From: DATGKK01 sp035294725
Lineage (GTDB): Bacteria; Actinomycetota; Acidimicrobiia; Acidimicrobiales; Bog-793
Length of the DNA: 53,969 nucleotides
Reading direction: 5' to 3'
NCBI GenBank assembly: GCA_035294725.1
Contig: DATGKK010000070.1
Span: 1-53,969, forward strand
The notes under the pieces were generated by a model. The model was not told the origin of the DNA. It did not search any database and saw only the letters and a list, made by a program, of their open reading frames with translations. Shown here in pieces: positions 32,460 to 40,887 of this stretch; position 1 is the first letter of the stretch, and every line of letters starts with the position of its first letter. Position numbers and translations under genes: made by a program.

Positions 32460-32514
32460 ACGACCCGCTCTCCCGGCGCCTCGGCGGAGGTCACCGGCGA
32501 CCGAGGCGGGTCGT
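32460..32514. terminator. Nested inverted repeat between convergent genes
   Basis: ACGACCC (32460-32466) pairs with GGGTCGT (32508-32514), and inside it GCCTCGG (32478-32484) pairs with CCGAGGC (32501-32507). The two right arms are adjacent. It lies in the 167-base gap between the saccharopine-type and mmsA-type genes. A T-tract is absent. Confidence 0.4.
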
Positions 32515-32608
32515 GAGAGCGGCACCGCCCCGGCGGGCGCTGGCCACGCCGTTGACACCGATGGAGCCTCCCGGCCGGCGGCGCGGACGCCCTCGGGCGG
32601 CCCCTCGG

Positions 32609-34138
32609 CTACCGGAAACCGAGCTGAGGCCGGCCCGGCCCCGCCCGCCCGGCAGGGTCGGGCCACCTCGAGGTGACGACCTTGCCCCTGGTGTAGAACG
32701 CGACGCCGTCACGGCCGTAGGCGTGCAGGTCCCCGAACAGCGACGCCTTCCAGCCCCCGAAGGGGTAGTAGGCGACCGGCACCGGGATGGGGACGTTGAC
32801 GCCGACCATGCCCGCCTCGACCTCGTGCTGGAAGCGCCGGGCGGCGGCGCCGTCGTTCGTGAAGATCGCCGCCCCGTTCCCGTACGGGCTCGAGCTCACG
32901 AGCTCGATCGCCTCGTCGTAGGAGGCCGCCCGCACCACCGAGAGCACCGGTCCGAAGATCTCGTCGGTGTAGCAGGCCATCTTCGGCCTCACGCCGTCGA
33001 GCAGCGTCGGTCCGAGGTAGAAGCCCTCTCCGGCCTCGACTCGGGCGTGCGCGCGCCCGTCGACGACCACCCTCGCCCCGTCGGCGGCGGCACCGGCGAC
33101 GTAGGAGGCGACCCGGTCCCGGTGCGCCTTTGTCACGAGCGGGCCCATGTCGCTCGCGGGATCGTCGCCCGGGCCCACGTTGATGGTGCCGATGCGCTCG
33201 GCGATGCGGGCGACGAGCTCGTCGCCGACCGGCTCGACGGCGACGACGACGGAGACGGCCATGCACCGCTCCCCTGCGGAGCCGAAGCCGGCCGAGACGG
33301 CCGCGTCGGCCGCCGCCTCGAGATCGGCATCGGGGAGCACGACCATGTGGTTCTTGGCTCCGCCGAGCGCCTGGACCCGCTTCCCCAAGCTCGTGCCCCG
33401 CTCGTAGACGTACCGGGCGACGGGGGTGGAGCCGACGAAGCTCACGGCCTTCACGAGCTCGTGCTGGAGGAGCGCGTCGACGGTCTCCTTGTCGCCGTGA
33501 ACGACCGAGAACACCCCGTCGGGAAGACCGGCGTCGGCGAGAAGGCCGGCCAGGAACAGCGCCGCGGAGGGGTCCTTCTCGGAGGGCTTCAGGACGAAGG
33601 CGTTCCCGCAGGCGAGGGCGAGCGGCAGCATCCAGAGCGGGACCATCGCCGGGAAGTTGAACGGGGTGATCCCGACGACGACGCCGAGCGGCTGGCGGAG
33701 CGAGTAGGTGTCGACGCCGGACGAGGCGTTCTCCGAGAAGCCTCCCCGCAACAGGTCGCCGACTCCGCAGGCGAACTCGACGACGTCGATCCCGCGGGCG
33801 ATCTCACCGAGGGCATCGGCCCGGGTCTTGCCGTGCTCGGCGGTGATCACCGCTGCGAGCTCGTCGCGTGCGCCGTGCAGCAGCTCGCGGAACCTGAACA
33901 GCACCCTCGTGCGCTCGGCAATGGAGGCATGGCGCCACGAGCCCCAGGCGTCCGCCGCGCCGGCCACGGCGAGGTCGACGACGGTGGGGTCGGCGAAGGG
34001 CACCTCAGCGGAGAGCCCTCCGGTCGCCGGGTTCACCACGTGCCCGGAGCGAGCAAGGTCGCCCGCGCTCTGCTCACCGAGGTACGGCTTTCCCCCGATC
34101 CAGTGCGGGATCGAGGCGGGTGCGGCGTCCCCCGTCAT
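32609..34138 (-). CDS. mmsA: Methylmalonate-semialdehyde dehydrogenase (CoA-acylating) type
   Basis: A 509-residue aldehyde dehydrogenase. The ATG overlaps the upstream dehydrogenase stop (ATGA). Subfamily marks are PFNFPAMVPLWMLPLALACGN, the GGAKNHMVVLPDAD segment where ordinary ALDHs have the general-base Glu, and the nucleophile Cys292 in GERCMAVS. These identify the CoA-dependent MmsA/IolA branch, which turns malonate or methylmalonate semialdehyde into acetyl- or propionyl-CoA. In this island it would fit beta-alanine or a C3-semialdehyde from an aminotransferase. The C-terminal ~20 residues are Pro/Gly/Arg-rich and atypical. Confidence 0.88.
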   Translation of the reverse strand: MTGDAAPASIPHWIGGKPYLGEQSAGDLARSGHVVNPATGGLSAEVPFADPTVVDLAVAGAADAWGSWRHASIAERTRVLFRFRELLHGARDELAAVITAEHGKTRADALGEIARGIDVVEFACGVGDLLRGGFSENASSGVDTYSLRQPLGVVVGITPFNFPAMVPLWMLPLALACGNAFVLKPSEKDPSAALFLAGLLADAGLPDGVFSVVHGDKETVDALLQHELVKAVSFVGSTPVARYVYERGTSLGKRVQALGGAKNHMVVLPDADLEAAADAAVSAGFGSAGERCMAVSVVVAVEPVGDELVARIAERIGTINVGPGDDPASDMGPLVTKAHRDRVASYVAGAAADGARVVVDGRAHARVEAGEGFYLGPTLLDGVRPKMACYTDEIFGPVLSVVRAASYDEAIELVSSSPYGNGAAIFTNDGAAARRFQHEVEAGMVGVNVPIPVPVAYYPFGGWKASLFGDLHAYGRDGVAFYTRGKVVTSRWPDPAGRAGPGRPQLGFR

Positions 34139-35601
34139 GCGTCGATCGCGCTCATCACGTGCTTCACCCGGGTGTAGTCCTCGAAGCCGTACATCGAGAG
34201 GTCCTTGCCGTAGCCCGAGTGCTTGAACCCTCCGTGCGGCATCTCGGCCACGAGGGGCACGTGGGTGTTGATCCACACGCAGCCGAAGTCGAGGAGCCGG
34301 GCCATCCGCATCGCCCGGCCGTGGTCCTTGGTCCAGACCGACGACGCGAGGCCGTACTGCACGCCGTTCGCCCACCGGAGCGCCTCGTCCTCGTCGGAGA
34401 AGCGCTGCACGGTGATGACCGGGCCGAAGATCTCGTTCTGGATCATCTCGTCGTCCTGCCTGAGCCCCGTCACCACGGTCGGCTCGAACAAGTAGCCGCG
34501 CTCGCCAACGTGGTGGCCGCCCGTTCGGACCTCGGCGTGGGAGGGTGCCCGCTCGAGGAAGCCGGCGACCCGCTCGAGCTGGCTCTCGTTGTTGAGCGGG
34601 CCGAAGTCCGCGTCCTCGACGTCGATGCCGCCCACCTTCTGGCCGCGGGCTTGCTCGACGAGCGCCTCGACGAAGTCGTCGTGGACCGCCGGCCCGGCGA
34701 GGACGCGGGTCGCCGCCGTGCAGTCCTGGCCTGCGTTGAAGTAGCCGGCGCCGGCGATGCCCGCTGCCGCGGCCTCGAGGTCGGCGTCGTCGAACACGAC
34801 GACCGGGGCCTTCCCGCCGAGCTCGAGGTGGACACGCTTCAGGTCGTCCGCCGCCGCGCGGGCCACCTCCATGCCCGCGCGGACCGAACCCGTCACCGAG
34901 ACCATGGCCGGCGTGGGGTGCGCGACGAGGGCGCGGCCGGTATCGCGGTCGCCGCACACGACGTTGAACACCCCTTCGGGGAGGAACTCCGCCATGATCT
35001 CGGCCATCAGCACCGTCGACATCGGCGTCGTGTCGGACGGCTTCAGCACCACCGTGTTCCCCGCCGCGATGGCGGGGGCCCACTTCCAGACCGCCATCAT
35101 GAGGGGGTAGTTCCACGGCGTCACCTGGGCGCAGACCCCGACCGGCTCGCGGCGGATGAACGAGGTGTGCCCGGTCATGTACTCGGCCGCCGCGCGGCCC
35201 TCGAGCATGCGGGCCGCTCCTGCGAAGAAGCGGATCTGGTCGACCGTCGGGGGGATCTCCTCGCTCATCGTGAGGCCGAAGGGCTTGCCGGTGTTCTCGA
35301 TCTCCTCCCTCACGAGGTCCTCGGCCCGTGTCTCGAGGGCGTCCGCGATCCGGTAGATCGCGCGGCTCCGCTCCGCCGGCGTCGTGTCGCGCCAGCCGGG
35401 GAAGGCGGCAGCTGCGGCGGCGAAGGCGCGGTCGACGTCCTCGGGCCCCGACAGGGGGGCCGTCGCGTAGACCTCGCCGGTGCTCGGGTTCACCACCGGC
35501 GTGGTCTGCCCGCTCGCGCTGTCGACGAAGCGCCCGCCGACGAAGTTCCTCACCTGCCGGACCGTCGTGCTCCCGGCTGCTGCTCGGCTCTCGGACACCA
35601 T
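34135..35601 (-). CDS. Gamma-aminobutyraldehyde dehydrogenase-like aldehyde dehydrogenase
   Basis: A 488-residue NAD(P)-dependent ALDH. GGAGGTC immediately before the ATG sets the start. Key residues are Asn164 in TPWNYPLMMAVWKWAPA, Glu260 in LELGGKAPVVV and Cys294 in AGQDCTAATRV. The GQDCTAATR variant is typical of YdcW/PatD and PuuC aminoaldehyde dehydrogenases. It likely oxidises 4-aminobutanal to GABA after deamination of putrescine. It is coupled by ATGA overlap to the mmsA-type gene and divergent from the FAD oxidase, with a GATTCC/GGAATC repeat between them. Confidence 0.88.
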   Translation of the reverse strand: MVSESRAAAGSTTVRQVRNFVGGRFVDSASGQTTPVVNPSTGEVYATAPLSGPEDVDRAFAAAAAAFPGWRDTTPAERSRAIYRIADALETRAEDLVREEIENTGKPFGLTMSEEIPPTVDQIRFFAGAARMLEGRAAAEYMTGHTSFIRREPVGVCAQVTPWNYPLMMAVWKWAPAIAAGNTVVLKPSDTTPMSTVLMAEIMAEFLPEGVFNVVCGDRDTGRALVAHPTPAMVSVTGSVRAGMEVARAAADDLKRVHLELGGKAPVVVFDDADLEAAAAGIAGAGYFNAGQDCTAATRVLAGPAVHDDFVEALVEQARGQKVGGIDVEDADFGPLNNESQLERVAGFLERAPSHAEVRTGGHHVGERGYLFEPTVVTGLRQDDEMIQNEIFGPVITVQRFSDEDEALRWANGVQYGLASSVWTKDHGRAMRMARLLDFGCVWINTHVPLVAEMPHGGFKHSGYGKDLSMYGFEDYTRVKHVMSAIDA

Positions 35602-35694
35602 GACCTCCGCGCTGTCTCAGACCTGCCCCGGCTCGGGTTGCCGAGCTCGGGCCTGTTCCTGCGATCCTCCCAGATCTGGAGAATGGTCACAAGT

Positions 35695-35730
35695 GATTCC
35701 GTTGCAACATCGATGAGTTGGCGCGGAATC
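35695..35730. promoter_or_regulatory. GATTCC...GGAATC repeat in the dehydrogenase/oxidase divergent region
   Basis: GATTCC (35695-35700) and GGAATC (35725-35730) form an inverted pair 24 bases apart. The ten bases GCGCGGAATC (35721-35730) recur exactly at 38611-38620, and GTTGGCGCGGA (35717-35727) recurs at 38639-38649, between gabT and the Lrp gene. Likely half-sites for the nearby Lrp/AsnC regulator. Confidence 0.5.
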
Positions 35731-35765
35731 GGTTGTGGCGATCGGGGTAGACCGAGAGTGAGGGC

Positions 35766-35771
35766 TACGCT
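35766..35771 (+). promoter_or_regulatory. -10 box TACGCT of the FAD oxidase gene
   Basis: TACGCT ends seven bases before the GTG at 35779, with no ribosome-binding site between. The same hexamer precedes the glutathione peroxidase gene at 43952. A leaderless start is likely. Confidence 0.4.
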
Positions 35772-35778
35772 CGTTGTC

Positions 35779-37218
35779 GTGTCCTCCAGGCCCGGCGGCG
35801 ACGACCGACGCTACCGCCGCCTGTCGTACTGGATGGACTCGCTCGGCGAGAGCCTCGTGGCACGCCCCGCCCTCGGCGGGAACCTCGAGGTCGACGTCGC
35901 CATCGTCGGAGGCGGCTACACGGGGCTGTGGACGGCGTACTACCTCGCGTGCCACGAGCCGAGCCTGCGCATCGCCGTCCTCGAAGCCGAGATCGCCGGC
36001 TACGGCGCCTCGGGCAGGAACGGGGGCTGGTGCTCCGCCCTCTTCGCCGTCTCCGATGCCCGCCTCGCCCGCGAGTTCGGCCGCAGCTCCATGCTCGCGA
36101 TGCGCAAGGAGATGAGGGCGACCGTCGACGAGGTGGGCAAGGTCGCCGCCTCCGAGGGGATCGAGTGCCACTTCCGCAAGGCGGGGACGGTCTCGGCGGC
36201 CCGCTCGCGCGCCCAGGAGGCGACGCTGCGGGCCGAGCTCGCCGAGGCCCGCGAGCTCGGGGTCGGCGAGGAGGACCTCTACTGGGTGGGGGCCGACGAG
36301 GCCCGCTCGCTCATGAACGCGACCGACGTCGTCGGCGCCCTCGTCACGCCCCACTGCGCAGCGATCCACCCCGCCCGGCTCGTGCGCGGGCTCGCACGCT
36401 CCGTGGAGCGGCTCGGTGTGCAGCTCTACGAGACGACGAGGGTGACCGAGGTCGTCGGCGGCGAGCCGGGCCGCCATCCCGTGCTCCACGCGCCGGGAGG
36501 CCGGGTCCGCGCCGAGACCGTCGTCGTGGCGACAGAGGGCTACACCGCCCGGCTCCCCGGCCGATCGAGAGACGTGGCGCCGATCTACTCCCTCATGGTC
36601 GCCACCGAGCGGCTCGGGTCGGGCTCCGGCCCGGCCGACCTCTCCGGAGTCGTGGGCTCGGCACTCGCGAACGGCGCCACCTTCACCGACGGTCGCCACC
36701 TGCTCATCTACGGCCAGCTCACGGCGGACGGCCGGCTCGCCTTCGGGGGTCGCGGGGCTCCCTACCACTACAACTCGAAGGTCGCCGAGTCCTTCGAGCG
36801 GGTGCCGCGGGTCCACGGCCAGCTGCGAGCAGCCATCGTCGAGCTGTTCCCCGCCCTGTCCGAGGTGGCGATCACCCACCACTGGGGCGGTCCGATCGGC
36901 GTCCACCGGGACTGGTTCCCGTCGGTCACCTACGACCGCGAGACCGGCCTCGCCAGCGCGGGGGGCTACGTGGGCGACGGTGTGGCGACGACGAACCTCG
37001 CCGGGCGCACTCTCGCCGACCTCATCCTTGGGCGCGACACGGAGCTCGTCACGCTGCCGTGGGTGGGCCACGGCAGCCCCCGCTGGGAGCCGGAGCCGTG
37101 GCGATGGATCGGCATCAACGCGGGCCTACGCGCCATGGCGCTGTCGGATGCCCTCGAGAGCCGCACCGGGCGGCCCTCGTGGGTGGCCTCGTCGCTCAAC
37201 CGCCTCCTCGGAGGCTGA
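35779..37218 (+). CDS. FAD-dependent oxidoreductase (DAO/PuuB-like amine oxidase)
   Basis: A 479-residue flavoprotein of the D-amino-acid-oxidase fold. The dinucleotide motif DVAIVGGGYTGLWTAYYLA, the YGASGRNGGWCSALF loop and the late SAGGYVGDGVATTNLAGRTLADL are those of PuuB/OrdL-type oxidases that oxidise gamma-glutamylputrescine or other amines. SYWMDSLGE just after the N-terminus also fits PuuB relatives. The GTG at 35779 is leaderless; a GTG at 35758 is in frame. No gamma-glutamylputrescine synthetase is in the window, so the substrate may be a free amine. It converges on gabT with only six bases between. Confidence 0.87.
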   Translation: MSSRPGGDDRRYRRLSYWMDSLGESLVARPALGGNLEVDVAIVGGGYTGLWTAYYLACHEPSLRIAVLEAEIAGYGASGRNGGWCSALFAVSDARLAREFGRSSMLAMRKEMRATVDEVGKVAASEGIECHFRKAGTVSAARSRAQEATLRAELAEARELGVGEEDLYWVGADEARSLMNATDVVGALVTPHCAAIHPARLVRGLARSVERLGVQLYETTRVTEVVGGEPGRHPVLHAPGGRVRAETVVVATEGYTARLPGRSRDVAPIYSLMVATERLGSGSGPADLSGVVGSALANGATFTDGRHLLIYGQLTADGRLAFGGRGAPYHYNSKVAESFERVPRVHGQLRAAIVELFPALSEVAITHHWGGPIGVHRDWFPSVTYDRETGLASAGGYVGDGVATTNLAGRTLADLILGRDTELVTLPWVGHGSPRWEPEPWRWIGINAGLRAMALSDALESRTGRPSWVASSLNRLLGG

Positions 37219-37224
37219 GCCCAG

Positions 37225-38565
37225 TCAGAGGGACCGCACGGCCTTCTCGAGGATCTCGAGTCCCTCCGAGAGCAGCTCCTCGCCGATCACGAGCGGCGGC
37301 AGGATCCGCACGACGTTGTCGAACGTGCCGGCGCGCAGCACGATCACACCCTCCTCGTGGCAACGGGCGAGCACCCGGCCCGCCGCCTCCGGGTCCGGCT
37401 CTTTCGTCGCCCGGTCCCGCACGAGCTCGACGGCGGCCATGCCGCCGATCACCCGGACGTCCCCTACGCCCCGGCAGTCCTCGAGGAGCGGCAGGAGGTG
37501 GGCGGCGAAGATCTCGCCGATCCTCGCCGCGCGCGAGACGAGGTCGTGCTGCTCCACCTCCTCGATCGCGGCGAGCGCGGCGGCGCAGGCGACGGGGTTG
37601 CCTCCGAAGGTCGACCCGAGCCCTCCCGGGTGCACGGCGTCCATGAGGTCGGCCCGGCCCGTCACTCCCGCGATCGGCAGGCCGCCGCCGAGGCCCTTCG
37701 CCGTGACGACGACGTCGGGCACGATCCCGGAGTGCTCGCAGGAGAACCACCGTCCCGTGCGGGCGAAGCCGGCCTGCACCTCGTCGGCGACGAACACGAT
37801 CCCGTTCTCGGCACAGTAGGAGGAGAGGGCCTGGAGGAAGCCGTCCCCGGGGACGATCACCCCTCCCTCCCCGAGCACCGGCTCGATCACGAGCGCGGCG
37901 ATGCGGTCGGCGCCGATCTGGCGGTCCATCATCGAGATCGCCGCCTTTGCGCACGCCGGCCCGCACTCAGCCGCGGGGGCTCCGGCAGCGCACCGGTACG
38001 GATAGGAGTAGGGCAGGCGGTAGACCTCAGGGGCGAGCGGCCCGAAGCTCCTCTTGTAGGGCGCCGCCTTCGCCGTGAGGGTCATCCCGAGCAGGGTCCG
38101 GCCGTGGAAGGCATGGTCGAACGCGACCACGGCGCTGCGCTTGGTGGCGGCGCGTGCCACCTTGACCGCGTTCTCCACCGCCTCGGCGCCGGAGTTGACA
38201 AAGAAGCTCCGCCGCTCGAGGTCACCTGGCACGAGCTCGTTCAGCCGCTCGGCGAGGGCGACGTAGCTCTCGTAGGCAGTCACCTGGAAGCAGGTATGGG
38301 TGAAGGCGTCGGCCTGCTCCGCCACGGCCTTCGCCACGAGGGGGGCGCTCGAGCCGACGTTGAGCACGGCGATCCCCGAGCCGAGGTCGATGAGAGAGTT
38401 CCCGTCGACATCGACCACCACGCCGCCACCCGCTCTTGCTGCGAAGACCGGCATGGTCGTGCCGACACCCGGCGGGACCGCCTTGCGGCGGCGGGCCATC
38501 AACTCGGCCGAGCGAGGTCCGGGGATCGGGCCGGCAAGGTCCCGGCGTTGGGGCAGGGTGGCCAC
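37225..38565 (-). CDS. gabT: 4-aminobutyrate aminotransferase-like enzyme (GabT)
   Basis: A 446-residue class III PLP aminotransferase. GGAAGGAG seven bases before the GTG at 38565 decides the start over an ATG at 38607 that lies inside the operator repeat. Key features are NSGAEAVENAVKVARAAT, FDHAFHGRTLLGMTLT, Asp261 in VADEVQAGFARTG and the PLP lysine Lys290 in TAKGLGGGLPIAG. It likely transfers the amino group of GABA to 2-oxoglutarate, giving succinate semialdehyde. Divergent from the Lrp regulator, with GATTCC half-sites and a consensus promoter between. Confidence 0.88.
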   Translation of the reverse strand: MATLPQRRDLAGPIPGPRSAELMARRRKAVPPGVGTTMPVFAARAGGGVVVDVDGNSLIDLGSGIAVLNVGSSAPLVAKAVAEQADAFTHTCFQVTAYESYVALAERLNELVPGDLERRSFFVNSGAEAVENAVKVARAATKRSAVVAFDHAFHGRTLLGMTLTAKAAPYKRSFGPLAPEVYRLPYSYPYRCAAGAPAAECGPACAKAAISMMDRQIGADRIAALVIEPVLGEGGVIVPGDGFLQALSSYCAENGIVFVADEVQAGFARTGRWFSCEHSGIVPDVVVTAKGLGGGLPIAGVTGRADLMDAVHPGGLGSTFGGNPVACAAALAAIEEVEQHDLVSRAARIGEIFAAHLLPLLEDCRGVGDVRVIGGMAAVELVRDRATKEPDPEAAGRVLARCHEEGVIVLRAGTFDNVVRILPPLVIGEELLSEGLEILEKAVRSL

Positions 38566-38599
38566 GGCTGCGCTCCTTCCTGGTGCTGGACCGCTGAAC

Positions 38600-38652
38600 G
38601 ATTCCATTACGCGCGGAATCAGTCGTATAACAGGTTAGTTGGCGCGGATTCC
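38600..38652. promoter_or_regulatory. GATTCC/GGAATC half-site cluster between gabT and the Lrp gene
   Basis: GATTCC (38600-38605) and GGAATC (38615-38620) form a perfect inverted repeat with a nine-base spacer. A third half-site GATTCC is at 38647-38652, directly before the -35 box. They match the repeat at 35695-35730. The placement suits autoregulation by the Lrp/AsnC protein and control of gabT. Confidence 0.55.
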
Positions 38653-38653
38653 A

Positions 38654-38682
38654 TTGACAACTCCCGCTCCAAGTGTGACAAT
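38654..38682 (+). promoter_or_regulatory. Promoter of the Lrp/AsnC gene
   Basis: A consensus -35 TTGACA (38654-38659) and GACAAT (38677-38682) are separated by 17 bases. The transcript would start near 38689 and carry a ~120-base leader. Confidence 0.6.
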
Positions 38683-38810
38683 GTGACGGTTCAACCGGTG
38701 AGCACCGTTAATAGTAGGTGTACGCGAGTGCGGGACCCGGTCACCGGAGCGGCGCGTGACGCACGAGGCGGTGGGTCGCGCACGACAAGGAGGGAGAAGG
38801 CGCGGCCAAG

Positions 38811-39404
38811 ATGCCCGACGACGGCTCGACGGGAGCACCTCCGGCGACGGCGGTGACCGCGCGGACCTCGAGGGTAGGAAGCCGGCGGGCCGGCGGCCAG
38901 CAAATTGCGCGCCGCGACGGCCACGTGGGCCGCCGGCTCGGGACGCCAGCCCGCAACGCCGCGCTCGACGACGTCTCCCGGCGGCTCATCGAGGCACTCC
39001 AGCAAGACGGCCGCCGCTCCTACGCCGCCTTGGCGAAGGACGTCGGCCTGTCCGAGGCCGCCGTGCGGCAACGGGTGCGCCGCCTCCTCGAGGACGGCGT
39101 CATGCAGATCGTCGCCGTGACCGACCCGCTCACGGTCGGCTTCGCCCGTCAGGCTCTCGTCGGGATCAAGGCGACCGGCGACCTGCGCGCCGTGGCGGAG
39201 CGGCTCTCGCGACTGCCCGAGCTCGAGTACGTCGTGCTGTGCGCGGGCTCGTTCGACCTCCTCGTCGAGCTCGTCTGCGAGGACGACGAGCACCTGCTCC
39301 GGCTCCTCGACGAGTCGATCCGCACGATCGACGGGGTGAGGGAGACCGAGACCTTCGTCTACCTGCGCCTCGTGAAGCAGACCTACGCCTGGGGCACCCG
39401 TTGA
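38811..39404 (+). CDS. Lrp/AsnC family transcriptional regulator
   Basis: A 197-residue regulator. After a ~50-residue basic, disordered N-terminal extension, the helix-turn-helix spans about 52-95 (LDDVSRRLIEALQQDGRRSYAALAKDVGLSEAAVRQRVRRLLEDGV). The RAM/AsnC ligand-binding domain follows (RQALVGIKATGDLRAVAERLSRLPELEYVVLCAGSFDLLVELVCEDDEHLLRLL), ending in ETFVYLRLVKQTY. The ATG at 38811 is preceded by AAGG at moderate spacing. It probably senses an amino acid or amine intermediate of the surrounding catabolic genes and binds the GATTCC repeats (inference). Confidence 0.88.
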   Translation: MPDDGSTGAPPATAVTARTSRVGSRRAGGQQIARRDGHVGRRLGTPARNAALDDVSRRLIEALQQDGRRSYAALAKDVGLSEAAVRQRVRRLLEDGVMQIVAVTDPLTVGFARQALVGIKATGDLRAVAERLSRLPELEYVVLCAGSFDLLVELVCEDDEHLLRLLDESIRTIDGVRETETFVYLRLVKQTYAWGTR

Positions 39405-39447
39405 GAACCGGAATGTGAAGAACGAGAAAGAAAAGGACGGACGCGAG

Positions 39448-40866
39448 ATGAGCGAGCACGGACACGAGAACGACGCAAGCGGCGCCATCGAGGCCGGCGC
39501 GGGCGGTTCCCGCAGCCTCACCCGGAGCGCGCGCGACCACCTCTGGCTCCACTTCACGCGGATGGGCGCCTACAGCGACGACCACGAGATCCCGGTGATC
39601 GAGCGGGGCGAGGGCGCCTACGTCTACGACTCGAAGGGCAAGCGCTACCTCGACGGCCTCTCCGGCCTGTTCGTCGTCCAGGTCGGCCACGGCCGCCGGG
39701 AGCTGGCCGAGGCGGCCCGGCGCCAGGCCGAGCAGCTCGCCTACTTTCCCCTGTGGTCCTACGCCCACCCGGCGAGCATCGAGCTCGCGGAGCGGCTCGC
39801 CGGCTACACCCCCGGCTCGCTCGAGCGGTTCTTTTTCACCACGGGCGGGAGCGAGGCCGTGGAGTCGGCGTGGAAGCTGGCACGCCAGTACTTCAAGGCG
39901 GTCGGGCAGCCCGCCCGCTACAAGGTGGTGAGCCGCTCGATCGCCTACCACGGCACGACCATGGGGGCGCTGTCGATCACGGGCATCCCGGGGGCGCGCG
40001 AGCCCTTCGAGCCCCTCGTGCCGGGAGCCCGCAAGGCGATGAACACGAACCGGTACCGCTGCGTCGACTGCTCCCACCTCGACGCCTGCACGCTGCGCTG
40101 CGCCGCCTCGATCGAGCAGGTCATCGAGTTCGAGGGGCCCGAGACCGTCGCCGCCGTCTTCGTCGAGCCGGTGCAGAACTCCGGGGGCTGCTTCCCCCCG
40201 CCCGAGGGCTACCTCGAGACGGTACGGCAGATCTGCGACCGCTACGGCGTGCTCATGGTCTCCGACGAGGTGATCTGCGCCTTCGGCCGCCTCGGCGAGA
40301 TGTTCGCGTGCGACCGCTACGGCTACGTGCCCGACATCATCACCTGCGCGAAGGGGCTCACGAGCGGCTACTCGCCGATCGGCGCCATGATCGCGAGCGA
40401 GAAGCTGATGGAGCCCTTCCTCGGACAGACGGCGAGCTTCGCCCACGGCATCACCTTCGGCGGCCACCCGGTGTCAGCCGCCGTGGCGCTCGCGAACCTC
40501 GACATCTTCGAGCGCGAGGGGCTCCTCGAGCACGTGCGCTCGAACGAGGCGGCCTTCCGGGCGACGCTCGAGCGGCTGACCGACCTCCCCATCGTCGGCG
40601 AGGTGCGGGGCGCCGGCTACTTCTACGGGATCGAGCTCGTACGGGACAAGCAGACGCGAGAGACCTTCTCCCACGAGGAGGCCGAGTGGCTGCTGCGGGG
40701 CTTCCTCTCCCCGGCGCTGTTCGACGCCGGGCTCATCTGCCGGGCGGACGACCGGGGCGACCCGGTCATCCAGCTGTCGCCGCCGCTCATCTGCGACCAG
40801 CAGCAATTCGACGAGATAGAGTCGATCCTGCGCTCGGTGCTCGAGGAGGCGTGGGCCAAGATCTGA
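39448..40866 (+). CDS. Class III omega-aminotransferase (putrescine/beta-alanine-pyruvate type)
   Basis: A 472-residue PLP aminotransferase, 43 bases after the Lrp gene and probably cotranscribed. The ATG at 39448 is preferred; an in-frame GTG at 39415 would add eleven lysine/glutamate-rich residues. Features: HFTRMGAYSDDHEIPVIERGEG, FTTGGSEAVESAWKLARQYF, AYHGTTMGALSITG, Asp273 in VSDEVICAFGRLG and PLP lysine Lys302 in CAKGLTSGYSPIG. The pattern fits SpuC/omega-amino-acid:pyruvate enzymes. It has an unusual cysteine group (Cys205, 208, 214, 218). It likely deaminates putrescine or beta-alanine, feeding the two dehydrogenases. Confidence 0.88.
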   Translation: MSEHGHENDASGAIEAGAGGSRSLTRSARDHLWLHFTRMGAYSDDHEIPVIERGEGAYVYDSKGKRYLDGLSGLFVVQVGHGRRELAEAARRQAEQLAYFPLWSYAHPASIELAERLAGYTPGSLERFFFTTGGSEAVESAWKLARQYFKAVGQPARYKVVSRSIAYHGTTMGALSITGIPGAREPFEPLVPGARKAMNTNRYRCVDCSHLDACTLRCAASIEQVIEFEGPETVAAVFVEPVQNSGGCFPPPEGYLETVRQICDRYGVLMVSDEVICAFGRLGEMFACDRYGYVPDIITCAKGLTSGYSPIGAMIASEKLMEPFLGQTASFAHGITFGGHPVSAAVALANLDIFEREGLLEHVRSNEAAFRATLERLTDLPIVGEVRGAGYFYGIELVRDKQTRETFSHEEAEWLLRGFLSPALFDAGLICRADDRGDPVIQLSPPLICDQQQFDEIESILRSVLEEAWAKI

Positions 40867-40887
40867 GGCCGTGCCGCCCCTCGAGAG

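Noticed and set aside
38699..38856. Short upstream frame starting GTG in the Lrp leader
   Set aside because: Highly basic, runs past the Lrp start in another frame, and has no supporting signal beyond proximity to the promoter.
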